A stretch of DNA of 64,000 nt, taken from JAWVFM01 sp963841455. Lineage in GTDB: Bacteria; Actinomycetota; Thermoleophilia; Solirubrobacterales; 70-9. Below, piece after piece: positions 53,849 through 61,958 of the stretch. Both the position numbers and the translations under genes were made by a program. Location: assembly GCA_963841455.1 (NCBI GenBank), contig CAWJCU010000003.1, positions 124,001 to 188,000 of the forward strand. The letters are read 5' to 3'. The notes below the pieces were generated by a model. That model was not told the origin of the DNA and did not search any database. It worked only from the letters and a program-made list of their open reading frames with translations. Within the stretch, counting starts at the first letter, position 1. The number at the start of each line of letters is the position of its first letter.

Positions 53849-54610
53849 CTAGCCGGCCTCGCCCGCCGCCGGGTCGGTGGGCGTGACCGGATTGCCGAAG
53901 ACCCTGGCGAGCACGATGGACAGCTCGTAGAGGACGAGCAGGGGGGCGAGCTCGATCAGCATCGTGATCGGATCGGTGCCGGGGAGGAGCATTGCCACGA
54001 TGGCCAGGATGAGGTAGGCGTAGCGGCGGTTCTTCCGCAGCTGGTCGACGCTGACGATGCCCAGGCGGGTCACTGCCAGTATTCCCATCGGGACCTGGAA
54101 GACGAGGCCCATCGCGACAAGGGTGAGGGTCGCGAAGCCGTAGTACTCACTCGCGCGCACCTGGATGTGGAACTGGGTGTCGTTGAAGTTCAGGAGGAAC
54201 TTGATCGCCGCCGGCAGGACGACGAGGTAGCCGAAGACGACACCGCCCACGAACAGCACGGGAACGAGGATCAGGAACGGGACGATCACCCGCTTCTCCA
54301 TCGGGCTCAGCGCCGGGAGAAAGAAGGCGTAGAGCTGATAGAGGAGGACCGGCAGGGCCAGGATGATGCCGGCGTAGGCGGAAATCTTGAATGTGGTGAG
54401 GAACGGCTCGGTCGGGCTCAGCGTGATCGGCTGCTTGCCCGGCGGTAGGGGGTTGTTCATCAGGTCCAGGAGCAGGTGGTTCTGCCAGAAGCAGAGGCAG
54501 ATCGCCACCACGAGCACGGCGACGCAGACGATGATGCGCGTCCGCAGCTCGTCGAGGTGCTCGACCAGGGTCAGCCGCTCGTCGAACCGAGCGGTCCGCA
54601 GCCGAGCCAT
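53849..54610 (-). CDS. tatC: Sec-independent protein translocase TatC
   Basis: The 253-aa protein has six TM helices and is the receptor for twin-arginine signal peptides. The N-terminal LVEHLDELRTRIIVCVAVLV carries the conserved Glu/Leu-rich cytoplasmic segment. SPTEPFLTTFKISAYAGIIL is the hallmark of the first periplasmic loop. FNDTQFHIQVRASEYYGFAT and RLGIVSVDQLRKNRRYAYLI complete the family pattern. It lies 3 bp behind tatA. The Rieske protein at 59298 carries a twin-arginine motif and is a likely client. Confidence 0.96.
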   Translation of the reverse strand: MARLRTARFDERLTLVEHLDELRTRIIVCVAVLVVAICLCFWQNHLLLDLMNNPLPPGKQPITLSPTEPFLTTFKISAYAGIILALPVLLYQLYAFFLPALSPMEKRVIVPFLILVPVLFVGGVVFGYLVVLPAAIKFLLNFNDTQFHIQVRASEYYGFATLTLVAMGLVFQVPMGILAVTRLGIVSVDQLRKNRRYAYLILAIVAMLLPGTDPITMLIELAPLLVLYELSIVLARVFGNPVTPTDPAAGEAG

Positions 54611-54613
54611 GCG

Positions 54614-54850
54614 CTAGGGGCGGTTCTCGGTGACCACTTCGCCCTGAACGGGCTCACCGGTCGCGCTGCCGCTCTCGATCTCTGGCTTGTCGTCCTCGTC
54701 GTCGTCGTTTTCACCCGAGATCGAGCCGCGGAACTCGCGGATCCCCTTCCCGAGCGATTTCCCGAGCTCCGGAAGCCTCTTCGGCCCGAAGATGATGAGG
54801 GCGATGACGAGGACCACCAGGATCTCTGGAAGTCCGATGTTGCCTGGCAT
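54614..54850 (-). CDS. tatA: Sec-independent protein translocase TatA
   Basis: The 78-aa protein has one N-terminal TM helix (GLPEILVVLVIALIIFGPKR), the FGPKRLPELG hinge and an amphipathic helix (GKSLGKGIREFRGSI), followed by an acidic tail (GENDDDEDDKPEIES). This is the pore-forming Tat subunit. It is directly upstream of tatC and downstream of dcd on the same strand; a tatB gene is not visible. Confidence 0.95.
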   Translation of the reverse strand: MPGNIGLPEILVVLVIALIIFGPKRLPELGKSLGKGIREFRGSISGENDDDEDDKPEIESGSATGEPVQGEVVTENRP

Positions 54851-54886
54851 CTCTTCAGATGGTAACGCGGGCGCGGACCGGCTGGA

Positions 54887-55465
54887 TCACCCTGGGTCGT
54901 CCCGTTCAAAGTTGAGGTAGTACCGGGACGGCGTTGGGCCCTTCTGCCCCTGGTACTTCGAGCCGGTCGAGGCGCTGCCGTAGGGAGCCTCGGCAGGAGT
55001 CGTCATCCGCAGGAACGAGATCTGGCCGATTCGCATCCCCGGGTAGATCGCAATCGGCAGGTTGGCGACGTTCGACAGCTCGAGCGTCAGGTGCCCGTCC
55101 CATGAAGCGTCGACGAACCCCGCGGTCGAATGGATGAGAAGGCCGAGCCTCCCAAGAGAGCTCTTGCCCTCCAGGCGAGCCACGACATCGTCGGGCAGCT
55201 TCACCCGCTCGAGCGTCGAGCCCAGCACGAACTCCCCCGGGTGCAGGATGAACGCGCCGTCCTCGGCCACCTCCACCAGCTCGGTCAGGTCCTCCTGGTT
55301 GCGCTTCGGGTCGATGTAGGGGGTCGTGTCGTTGCGGAAGACGCGGAAGAACCGGTCAACGCGCAGGTCCACCGACGAGGGCTGGATGCCGCCGTCGAGC
55401 AGCGGGTCGATGACGATGCCGCCCTCGTCGAGGGCCTCGCGGATGGACCGATCGGAAAGGATCAC
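54887..55465 (-). CDS. dcd: dCTP deaminase (possibly bifunctional dCTP deaminase/dUTPase)
   Basis: The 192-aa trimeric enzyme has MILSDRSIREALDEGGI, IQPSSVDLRVDRFFRVFRN, KSSLGRLGLLIHSTAGFVDA and GHLTLELSNVANLPIAIYPG (catalytic Glu), ending SKYQGQKGPTPSRY. Actinobacterial members make dUMP directly from dCTP. The catalytic loop HSTAGFVDASWDG differs slightly from the bifunctional Mycobacterium form, so mono- versus bifunctionality is open. Confidence 0.94.
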   Translation of the reverse strand: MILSDRSIREALDEGGIVIDPLLDGGIQPSSVDLRVDRFFRVFRNDTTPYIDPKRNQEDLTELVEVAEDGAFILHPGEFVLGSTLERVKLPDDVVARLEGKSSLGRLGLLIHSTAGFVDASWDGHLTLELSNVANLPIAIYPGMRIGQISFLRMTTPAEAPYGSASTGSKYQGQKGPTPSRYYLNFERDDPG

Positions 55466-55528
55466 GAGGGGCCGCAGCCTAGTCGACGCCCAGGCGTGGA
55501 GATCAGGGGTCGATCACCCGTCCAGGGG

Positions 55529-55565
55529 TTAGGGGTTCACCCCTAAAGCAGACCAGGGGTCTGGT
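55529..55565. repeat. Paired hairpins, possible fifth member of the two-hairpin family
   Basis: TTAGGGGT (55529-55536), TC, ACCCCTAA (55539-55546) is a perfect 8-bp stem. It is followed by AGCAG and ACCAG (55552-55556), GGGT, CTGGT (55561-55565). The order hairpin, AAAGC, hairpin recalls copy D. It lies between divergent dcd and a zinc-ribbon gene. Confidence 0.45.
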
Positions 55566-55581
55566 CGATACGCCTCCCGAG

Positions 55582-55986
55582 ATGGAGGATCGTCTCGACA
55601 GCCGCCAACCCTCGCGCAGTCGCGCGTTGGCCCTTTCGAAAGTCGACCCGGGCGCCTTCGCCATGCGGTCGGCCGAGAGGGCTCCGCGGCGGGCCGAGGA
55701 CCTGCACGTCTGTCCCGAGTGCGGGTCCGAGCTCGTCCTTCCGATCGACTGGGCGCCGTCCGGAACCGCCCGGTGGCGCGTCGACCTGCGCTGCCCCGAC
55801 TGCGAATGGATCGGCGGCGGGGTCTACTCGCAGGCGGTCGTCGATCGCTTCGACGAGGTGCTCGACCTCGGCACCGAGGCGCTCCTGAACGACCTCACCC
55901 TCCTGGCTCGGGCAAACATGGAGGAGGAGGTCGACCGCTTCGTCGTCGCCCTCAACGGCGGCCACGTCGTCCCGTCCGACTTCTAG
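55582..55986 (+). CDS. Zinc-ribbon protein, hypothetical
   Basis: The 134-aa protein has a basic N-terminus (SRQPSRSRALALSKVDPGAF). Two Cys pairs follow, VCPECGSELVLPIDW and LRCPDCEWIGGG, forming a zinc ribbon. The helical C-terminus is acidic (RFDEVLDLGTEALLNDL, ANMEEEVDRFVVALNGGHVV). No known family is recognised. It converges on the polyprenyl synthase gene with a 4-bp overlap. A nucleic-acid or protein-binding role is plausible but unproven. Confidence 0.65.
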   Translation: MEDRLDSRQPSRSRALALSKVDPGAFAMRSAERAPRRAEDLHVCPECGSELVLPIDWAPSGTARWRVDLRCPDCEWIGGGVYSQAVVDRFDEVLDLGTEALLNDLTLLARANMEEEVDRFVVALNGGHVVPSDF

Positions 55987-56972
55987 CTGTAGCGCTCGAC
56001 CACGCCGTCCGCGACGAGGTCGAGCAGCTTCCGCTGCTCAGGGTCGATCGGGGCTTCGCCCAGAGCGCGCTTCGCCGCATCGACGCGCGCCCGGGCATCC
56101 GCGCGCACTTCCTCCAGCGCTCCGGTGGCGTCGATGCGGTCGCAGATCTCCGCTGCGGCGTCCGGCTCGATGCCGCGGAGCTCCAGGCTTCCGAGAACGG
56201 GGTCGCGGTCGCGGGCGACGATCAGGGGAAGGGTCACCGTCCCGTCGAGGAGGTCGGTGCCTCGGGCCTTGCCCGTGCGCTCGGGCGGTCCCGAGACGTC
56301 CAACACGTCGTCGAGGAGCTGGAAGGCGAGGCCGATCTCGCGCCCAAACTCCCGCAACGCCCCATCCGCAGCCGCGTCGGGTTGCCGCCCGATCACGCAG
56401 GCGCACTCGAACAGCCACGCCGTCTTGAGCTCGCAGCGGCGCAGGTAGCGCTCCGCCGGGATCCCGACGTCAAACGTGTCACGGCGCTGGGCGAGCTCGC
56501 CCAGCGCGAGGCCGACCGATGCGGACGAGAGCAGGGCCACCTGCCGCTCGCCGCCCTCGGCCGCGAGCTCTGCGAAGGCGCGAGAGAACAGCAGGTCGCC
56601 CACGGCCGTCGCCGCGCTCCGGCCCGACGTCGCATAGACGGTGGGACGACCGCGCCGGAGGGGGGCAGCGTCGAGCACGTCGTCGTGTACCAGGGTCGCC
56701 ATGTGGACCAGCTCGAGCGCGGTCGCCGCCCGCAGCGCCTCCTCTCCGGCTCCCGGGCCGGCGCAGAGGAGCACCAGGATCGGACGCAAGCGCTTGCCTC
56801 CGGCGTCGAGGGTGGTTCGCGCGGCACCGCCCAGCGCCGCGCCGTGGTCGCCGACCCGCTCGGAGATGCGGCGCTCCACGGCGGCCATCCTGCCCGGGAG
56901 CCAGGCCTCCGAGGCGTCGAGCACCACGGTGACCGGAGGTGGGACGGACGAACGACTCATCTCACTTGACAT
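55983..56972 (-). CDS. Polyprenyl diphosphate synthase (heptaprenyl-type, menaquinone side chain)
   Basis: The 329-aa all-alpha prenyltransferase has GGKRLRPILVLLCAG (diphosphate binding), the first Asp-rich motif ATLVHDDVLDAAPLRRGRPT, and the second in AFQLLDDVLDVSGPPERTGK. Chain length cannot be read, but its position right after menG/ubiE indicates the menaquinone tail. Two ATGs compete (56972 and 56960). A GGAG just upstream of the first favours translation from the second. Confidence 0.88.
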   Translation of the reverse strand: MSSEMSRSSVPPPVTVVLDASEAWLPGRMAAVERRISERVGDHGAALGGAARTTLDAGGKRLRPILVLLCAGPGAGEEALRAATALELVHMATLVHDDVLDAAPLRRGRPTVYATSGRSAATAVGDLLFSRAFAELAAEGGERQVALLSSASVGLALGELAQRRDTFDVGIPAERYLRRCELKTAWLFECACVIGRQPDAAADGALREFGREIGLAFQLLDDVLDVSGPPERTGKARGTDLLDGTVTLPLIVARDRDPVLGSLELRGIEPDAAAEICDRIDATGALEEVRADARARVDAAKRALGEAPIDPEQRKLLDLVADGVVERYS

Positions 56973-56977
56973 CTCCT

Positions 56978-57030
56978 GAGGCGGCTTCGCCGCCTGACGC
57001 GCTGCTTTCGGTGCTGAAGCACCTCATTTC
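56978..57030 (+). repeat. Two-hairpin intergenic repeat, copy C
   Basis: AGGCGGC (56979-56985), TTC, GCCGCCT (56989-56995) is followed by a spacer with CTGCTTTCGG, then GGTGCT (57010-57015), GA, AGCACC (57018-57023) and CTCATTTCACA. It is the best-formed copy. The menG stop codon (57024-57026) abuts hairpin 2, and the polyprenyl synthase starts 6-18 bp beyond hairpin 1, so it fills an operon junction. Confidence 0.7.
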
Positions 57031-57761
57031 ACACCCGAGTGGATCGCGATGATGCCGCCCGCCAGGATGAGGCAGCGGACCGGCTCGATCCCCGCTTCGG
57101 CGATCATCGCGGCCAGCCGCTCGGGGTCCGGGAACCGCTTCACCGACTGCGGTAGGTAGGTGTAGGCGTCGCGGTCTCCCGCGATCGTGCCGAGCACCGG
57201 GATCAGCCGATCGAACCAGAGCGAGAAGAACCACGACAGCGGCGGTCGGCGAGGCTGGGTGATCTCGAGGACCACAAGCCGCCCGCCCGGGCGAAGGACC
57301 CTGACGAGCTCGCCGAGGCCGCGCTCGAGGTCGGCGAAGTTGCGCACGCCGAAGCCCACCGTCACCGCGTCGAACGTCGCGTCGTCGTAGGGAAGGTCGA
57401 GGGCGTCGGCCCATTCGAAACGCACCCCGGGCATGGAGGCCGCGTCGGCCTTGCGCCGCGCGATGTCGAGCATCGGCTCGGAGAAGTCGCAGCCGACGAC
57501 GCTCCCGCCGGGCCCGACTCGACGGGAGAGCTCGAGCGCGAGGTCGCCGGTACCGCAGCACACGTCGAGCGCTCGGTCACCGGAGCCGGCTGCCGCCAGG
57601 TCGACGGCCCGCTCGCGCCAGCGCCGGTCGAGGCCCGCCGTCATGGCGCGGTTCATGCCGTCGTAAACGCCGGCGATCCGGTCGAACATGCGGTTCACGC
57701 CGGATGCGAAGTCAGCCTGCTCGTCGAGGCCGGTGCTCGGCCCCGGCGCGGATTCGGGCAT
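57024..57761 (-). CDS. ubiE: Demethylmenaquinone methyltransferase (MenG/UbiE)
   Basis: The 245-aa SAM enzyme performs the last step of menaquinone synthesis. Family blocks: VNRMFDRIAGVYDGMNRAMT, ALDVCCGTGDLALELSRRVG, VVGCDFSEPMLDIARRKADA, FDAVTVGFGVRNFADLERGL, and DRDAYTYLPQSVKRFPDPER. It sits between the bc-complex genes and the polyprenyl synthase on one strand, linking quinone supply with quinol oxidation. Confidence 0.94.
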   Translation of the reverse strand: MPESAPGPSTGLDEQADFASGVNRMFDRIAGVYDGMNRAMTAGLDRRWRERAVDLAAAGSGDRALDVCCGTGDLALELSRRVGPGGSVVGCDFSEPMLDIARRKADAASMPGVRFEWADALDLPYDDATFDAVTVGFGVRNFADLERGLGELVRVLRPGGRLVVLEITQPRRPPLSWFFSLWFDRLIPVLGTIAGDRDAYTYLPQSVKRFPDPERLAAMIAEAGIEPVRCLILAGGIIAIHSGVK

Positions 57762-57774
57762 CAGAGAAGCGAGG

Positions 57775-58473
57775 CTAGTTCAGCGTCGCCAGGTAGTCGG
57801 CGATCTGCTGCAGCTTCTCGGGCGGCAGGCTGTTGAACGAGGGCATGATGCCCGGGCCGGCACGGAGGGAGCGGAGGATTCCGTTACGCGGGATCCGCGC
57901 CGCGATGTGCGTCAGGTTGGGCCCGAGCGTGCCGCCGTTGTCGCCGATCTTGTGGCAGGCCAGGCAGCCCGACTGGGCGACGATCTCCTTCCCGGCTTCG
58001 ACGGATTTCGACGCCGGCTGCTCGATCGCGCTCGGCGGCCCCGTGTTCGCGCCCTCGTAGGTGAGGAACGCCATCGCGATGATCGTCAGGCTCATCGCGG
58101 TCATGGCAACCGGTCGCCGTTCCGGTCGCCGTTCCGGGTTGCGGTCGTAGAACGGGAGCAACAGCAACAGGACCATGCACGCCGTCGGGATGATGATCGT
58201 CGCGAACAGGACGAGGTCCGGGCCCTTCAGCACGCGCAGCAGCTCGAACAGGAAGAAGAAGTACCACTCGGGCCGCGGCGTGTACGTCGTCGTCGTCGGG
58301 TCGACCTTGGGGCCCTGCTCAGCCCCGAGGACGATCGCCATCACGACGATCACGAGCACGACTACGAGCGCCATCGCCGAGTCCTTCGCGACCGCGTAGG
58401 GGAAGAAGGGCTTGCCCTTCTTCTTCAGCACTTCGTACTCGCGGAGGTACTGCTCCTTGTCGGCCTGCTTCAC
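57775..58473 (-). CDS. qcrC: Menaquinol:cytochrome c reductase cytochrome b/c subunit (subunit IV-cytochrome c fusion)
   Basis: The 232-aa protein has the PetD/subunit IV part (AKDSAMALVVVLVIVVMAIVL; RPEWYFFFLFELLRVLKG with the PEWY quinol-site motif; TACMVLLLLLPFYDRN) with three TM helices. A cytochrome c domain follows with SGCLACHKIG (CxxCH heme site) and GIMPSFNSL (likely axial Met). This fusion is the QcrC design of Bacillus-type menaquinol reductases. It is encoded 4 bp behind qcrB. Confidence 0.92.
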   Translation of the reverse strand: MKQADKEQYLREYEVLKKKGKPFFPYAVAKDSAMALVVVLVIVVMAIVLGAEQGPKVDPTTTTYTPRPEWYFFFLFELLRVLKGPDLVLFATIIIPTACMVLLLLLPFYDRNPERRPERRPVAMTAMSLTIIAMAFLTYEGANTGPPSAIEQPASKSVEAGKEIVAQSGCLACHKIGDNGGTLGPNLTHIAARIPRNGILRSLRAGPGIMPSFNSLPPEKLQQIADYLATLN

Positions 58474-58477
58474 GGCC

Positions 58478-59281
58478 TCACACCTTCTCCGTCCGCAAGG
58501 ACTTCGGCTTGACGTCCGCCTTGAGCCACGGCGGCGCGGTGGTCCCGAGCTTCACCACGAGGTAGAGGTGCGCCCCGATGAGGCCGATGATGGCCCCTGG
58601 TATCAGGAGCATGTGGATCGAATAGAACCGGGAGAGCGTGGTGGGACCGAACTCGGCGCCGGCTCTCAGGAAGTCGGCCAGGTAGGGCCCGACGAACGGA
58701 CCGGTCGCGGTGATGTTGTTGGCCACCGTCGTCGCCCAGAACGAGCGCTGGTCGAACGGGAGCAGGTAGCCCGTCAGCGCCATCATCATCGTGAGGATCA
58801 GGAGCACGACGCCGATCACCCAGTTGAGCTCGCGCGGGTACTTGTAAGCGCCGAAGATGAAGGTGCGCGCCATGTGCAGGAAGACCAGGATCACCATCAC
58901 GGTGGCGCCCCACTTGTGCATCCCGCGGACGAACTCGCCGAGGAAGACGTCGTTGGTGAGGTGGGTGATCGAGGCGTAGGCCTGCGTGGCCGACGGCGTG
59001 TAGTACATCGCCAGGAAGACACCGGTCGTCGCCTGGACGACGAACGCGAACAGCGTTGCCGACCCGAGCGTGTAGAACCAGTTGGTCCCCTTCGGGACCT
59101 TCCGGTAGAGCATTCCCGTGAGGAAGGTCGCTCCGCCCGTGCGCTCGTCCAGCCAGCCGAGGAGGTCGGCACCGCCCTCCTTGGCGCGATCCGAGACCGA
59201 GGGCGCGGCGCCGTTGCCGGTGCCGTTCGTCTCGCCGGGCTTCGCGGGCTTTCGCAGGCCGGCCGGCAGTGGGAGCTTCAT
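58478..59281 (-). CDS. qcrB: Menaquinol:cytochrome c reductase cytochrome b subunit (b6-like, split form)
   Basis: The 267-aa, four-TM protein has heme ligands HKWGATVMVILVFLH (13 residues between the two His) and HMLLIPGAIIGLIGAH (14 residues between). The 14-residue spacing in the second pair is the cytochrome b6 type rather than the bc1 type. GYLLPFDQRSFWATTVANNI is the Qo-side block. A ~45-residue hydrophilic N-terminus precedes the helices. ATG 59281 is preferred over a GTG 9 bp upstream. The rest of cytochrome b is supplied by qcrC. Confidence 0.93.
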   Translation of the reverse strand: MKLPLPAGLRKPAKPGETNGTGNGAAPSVSDRAKEGGADLLGWLDERTGGATFLTGMLYRKVPKGTNWFYTLGSATLFAFVVQATTGVFLAMYYTPSATQAYASITHLTNDVFLGEFVRGMHKWGATVMVILVFLHMARTFIFGAYKYPRELNWVIGVVLLILTMMMALTGYLLPFDQRSFWATTVANNITATGPFVGPYLADFLRAGAEFGPTTLSRFYSIHMLLIPGAIIGLIGAHLYLVVKLGTTAPPWLKADVKPKSLRTEKV

Positions 59282-59297
59282 CCCGCGCACCTCATGA

Positions 59298-59975
59298 TCA
59301 CGGCGGCGGGAAGGTCGATGGACGCGGCGGGTAGATGACGTTCCAGATCCCGCCGGTGTACTCGCCCGGGTCGCGAGCGCGCACCGGATCGAGCGAGTTG
59401 GTCACGCTGTACCGCGGGCCCAGCTCCACCTGGCCGCCGCGGACGCGCGTCTGGAAGCGATCGAGCGGACGCACCGGGGGACCGCCGATCACCTTGCCCT
59501 CGAAGTCGTAGACGCCGCCGTGGCAGGGGCAGATGAAGTTCCCCGCCGCAGCCACGAACTTCACCGGGCAGCCGAGGTGCGCGCAGCGCGTGGAGAGCGC
59601 CACGTACGTGCCCTCCTGCTCGTTGAAGGGCGGGTTCGGGTCGGCGGCGCGGACATAGGCGGTGGTCTTTCCGGCCTCGCCGATCCCCGGCACGATCGTG
59701 AAGACGACCGGGCGATAGGTGTCGACGACGAACCGGTCGGTGGGGCCAACGGGTTCCCACGTCTCGTCCGGGCGCTCGAAGATCGGCGCCACCGCGAAGC
59801 CGATGGCCGGGAGAACGATGAGCGCGCCGGCAGCCGCCCCGAGCCCCTGGCCCATGAGGGTCAGCGACCGGCGGCGGGTCATCGACTCGCCCTCGAAGTA
59901 GCCGGCTGGAGGCGGGTCGGGAACGGCCCCGTCGCCGTTGCCGGTTCCGTTGCTGGTGTCGGCGGCGTCTGCCAA
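59298..59975 (-). CDS. qcrA: Rieske iron-sulfur protein of the menaquinol:cytochrome c reductase
   Basis: The 225-aa protein has a twin-arginine-like motif and TM anchor (TRRRSLTLMGQGLGAAAGAL). The [2Fe-2S] ligands lie in STRCAHLGCPVKF (CxHxGC) and FICPCHGGVYDFEGKVIGG (CxxH). The fold continues to EYTGGIWNVIYPPRP. It accepts electrons from menaquinol at the Qo site and is probably Tat-exported. It is the first gene of qcrA-qcrB-qcrC. Confidence 0.94.
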   Translation of the reverse strand: MADAADTSNGTGNGDGAVPDPPPAGYFEGESMTRRRSLTLMGQGLGAAAGALIVLPAIGFAVAPIFERPDETWEPVGPTDRFVVDTYRPVVFTIVPGIGEAGKTTAYVRAADPNPPFNEQEGTYVALSTRCAHLGCPVKFVAAAGNFICPCHGGVYDFEGKVIGGPPVRPLDRFQTRVRGGQVELGPRYSVTNSLDPVRARDPGEYTGGIWNVIYPPRPSTFPPP

Positions 59976-60014
59976 GTTCCTGGATGGTCCGCCCGGCCCC
60001 GGCGCGAGGTGCGC

Positions 60015-60644
60015 TCAGGCCGAGCCGTCGAGGCGGGATTCTATTGCCTCGGCGGCCTCGTCAAGGGCCGCCTCGATGCCCGCAGCCGCTGCCTGGGCAC
60101 GCGCCGCCGCCAGGAGCAGCGAGGGGGCGGCGGGGTCGGTACCGCGAAGGCCCTCCTTTGCTGTCTCGTGCTCGGGGCCGGCGCCTGCTGCCACCGCGAT
60201 TGCGGTCGCGAGCCAGAGCGCGTCGGCCGCGTCGCCCGTCCCGCGGCCCTCAGCGGAGAGCTGCGCGGATAACGAGATAAGGTCGGCGAGCTCCCGGACC
60301 GCCCCGAGGTCGCCAAGGCGGGCCAGGCGGTCGAGCCCGAGCGCGTAGAGGTGGTCGCCGGCGAGGAGCGAGAGGTCTTCGTCGACTCCATCCAGGAGGC
60401 GCGGCTCCCCGTAATGGAGGAGGTAGCCCTCGCGGATCGATTCGATGACGATGGCGTAGTCGCCCGGGGCCGATGCGCACCGCGGGCCGGAAGCAGCGAG
60501 GGAACCGAGTATCGGCCGCTCAGTTGGCTCCACGACGTGGCTGGAGATGACCGTATCCTCCTCGCGCAAGGCCGCGGCGATGTCGGTGAGTGCAGTCGCG
60601 CCCTCCGATGCGCCTTTTCTACCTATACGCGGCATGAGCCGCAT
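60015..60644 (-). CDS. Hypothetical protein between hemL and qcrA
   Basis: The 209-aa soluble, helical, Ala/Leu-rich protein has segments VIESIREGYLLHYGEPRLLD, AGDHLYALGLDRLARLGDLG, and EAALDEAAEAIESRLDGSA. No signal peptide, TM helix or motif is recognised. The arrangement of H, D and E in GDHLYALGLDR and the helical content recall the all-alpha terpenoid/polyprenyl synthase accessory proteins, but this is only an impression. Its ATG overlaps the hemL stop (TGATG), so it is coexpressed with heme synthesis. Confidence 0.7.
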   Translation of the reverse strand: MRLMPRIGRKGASEGATALTDIAAALREEDTVISSHVVEPTERPILGSLAASGPRCASAPGDYAIVIESIREGYLLHYGEPRLLDGVDEDLSLLAGDHLYALGLDRLARLGDLGAVRELADLISLSAQLSAEGRGTGDAADALWLATAIAVAAGAGPEHETAKEGLRGTDPAAPSLLLAAARAQAAAAGIEAALDEAAEAIESRLDGSA

Positions 60645-61936
60645 CAGTCCGCCTCGACGGCCTCGCGCATGGCCTCCCTCGCCGCCTCGACCGTGCGCTC
60701 GATGGCAGCCGAGTCGTGCGCGAGCGACACGAACCAGGCCTCGAACTGCGACGGAGGAGCGTAGATGCCGCGCTCGAGCAGGCCCCGGCAGAAGCGGCCG
60801 TAGGCCTCGAGGTCACAGGCGGCGGCCCCGGCGAAATCGGTGATCGGCTCGGCGCTGAAGAAGGCCGTCACGAGCCCGCGCTCGGAGGCGACATGGATCG
60901 GCAGCCCGCCGGCCGCCTCGCGGAGCCCGCGGGCGAGCATCGTGGTCAGCTCTCCGAGCCGCTCGTAGGCGTCGGAGTCCAGGCGGTCGAGCGTCGCGAG
61001 GCCTGCGGCGACCGCCAGCGGGTTGCCCGACAGGGTCCCCGCCTGGTAGACGTCGCCCGCCGGGGCCACCATCGACATCAGCTCGCGCCTGCCGCCGTAG
61101 GCGGCCGCCGGTAGGCCGCCGCCCAGAATCTTGCCGAGGATCGTGAGGTCGGCATCGACGCCGTAGAGCTCCTGTGCCCCACCCCTGGCGACGCGAAAGC
61201 CGGTGATCACCTCGTCGAGGACGAGGAGCGCGCCGTGCGCGTCGGCGGCGCCGCGAAGGTGCTCGAGGAAGCCCGGAGCCGGGGAGACGACGCCCATGTT
61301 CGCGGGGATCGGCTCGGCGAGGATCGCCGCGAAGTCGCGCTCGCCCAGCGCCGCGTCAAGGGCATCGGCGTCGTTCCAGGGCACCACGATCGTGTCCGCC
61401 GCCTGCGCGGCGGTGACCCCGGGGCTGGCCGGGATCCCCTCGGTGGCGAGGCCCGACCCCGCCTCGGCAAGCAGGCCGTCGACGTGGCCGTGGTAGGCGC
61501 CGGCGAACTTCAGGATCGCGTCGCGCCCCGTGGCGGCGCGGGCGAGGCGCACGGCGCTCATCGTCGCCTCGGTGCCCGAGCTCACCATCCGCACCATCTC
61601 GACCGACGCGAAGCGGTCGACCACCTCCGCGGCGAGCGCGGCCTCGCCGCGGGTGGGGGCCCCGTAGCTCGTCCCGCGGGCGGCCGCGGCCCGCACGGCG
61701 AGGACCACGCTCGGGCGCGCGTGGCCGAGGATCAGCGGGCCCCAGGAGCACACCCAGTCGATGTAGCGGTGGCCGTCGACGTCGATGAGCTCGAAGCCCT
61801 CGGCCCGCTCGACGTAGATCGGATGGTCACGTCCGATCGCTCGCATCGCGCGAACGGGCGAGTTGACCCCGCCGGGGATCAGCCCGACGGCGCGGGCGTG
61901 CGCCGCGGCGGACTGACGCGTGTCGAGGCCGTTCAA
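60644..61936 (-). CDS. hemL: Glutamate-1-semialdehyde 2,1-aminomutase
   Basis: The 430-aa PLP enzyme makes 5-aminolevulinate, the C5-pathway heme precursor. Blocks: VGLIPGGVNSPVRAMRAIG, FELIDVDGHRYIDWVCSWGP, MVSSGTEATMSAVRLARAAT, AGAYHGHVDGLLAEAGSG, LLVLDEVITGFRVARGGAQE, TILGKILGGGLPAAAYGG (catalytic Lys in LGKILGGG) and GTLSGNPLAVAAGLATL. The TTG at 61936 is chosen since upstream sequence belongs to the neighbouring gene. hemA is not in the window. Confidence 0.94.
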   Translation of the reverse strand: MNGLDTRQSAAAHARAVGLIPGGVNSPVRAMRAIGRDHPIYVERAEGFELIDVDGHRYIDWVCSWGPLILGHARPSVVLAVRAAAARGTSYGAPTRGEAALAAEVVDRFASVEMVRMVSSGTEATMSAVRLARAATGRDAILKFAGAYHGHVDGLLAEAGSGLATEGIPASPGVTAAQAADTIVVPWNDADALDAALGERDFAAILAEPIPANMGVVSPAPGFLEHLRGAADAHGALLVLDEVITGFRVARGGAQELYGVDADLTILGKILGGGLPAAAYGGRRELMSMVAPAGDVYQAGTLSGNPLAVAAGLATLDRLDSDAYERLGELTTMLARGLREAAGGLPIHVASERGLVTAFFSAEPITDFAGAAACDLEAYGRFCRGLLERGIYAPPSQFEAWFVSLAHDSAAIERTVEAAREAMREAVEAD

Positions 61937-61958
61937 ATCCGCTCCCGGCGCCGCGAGG

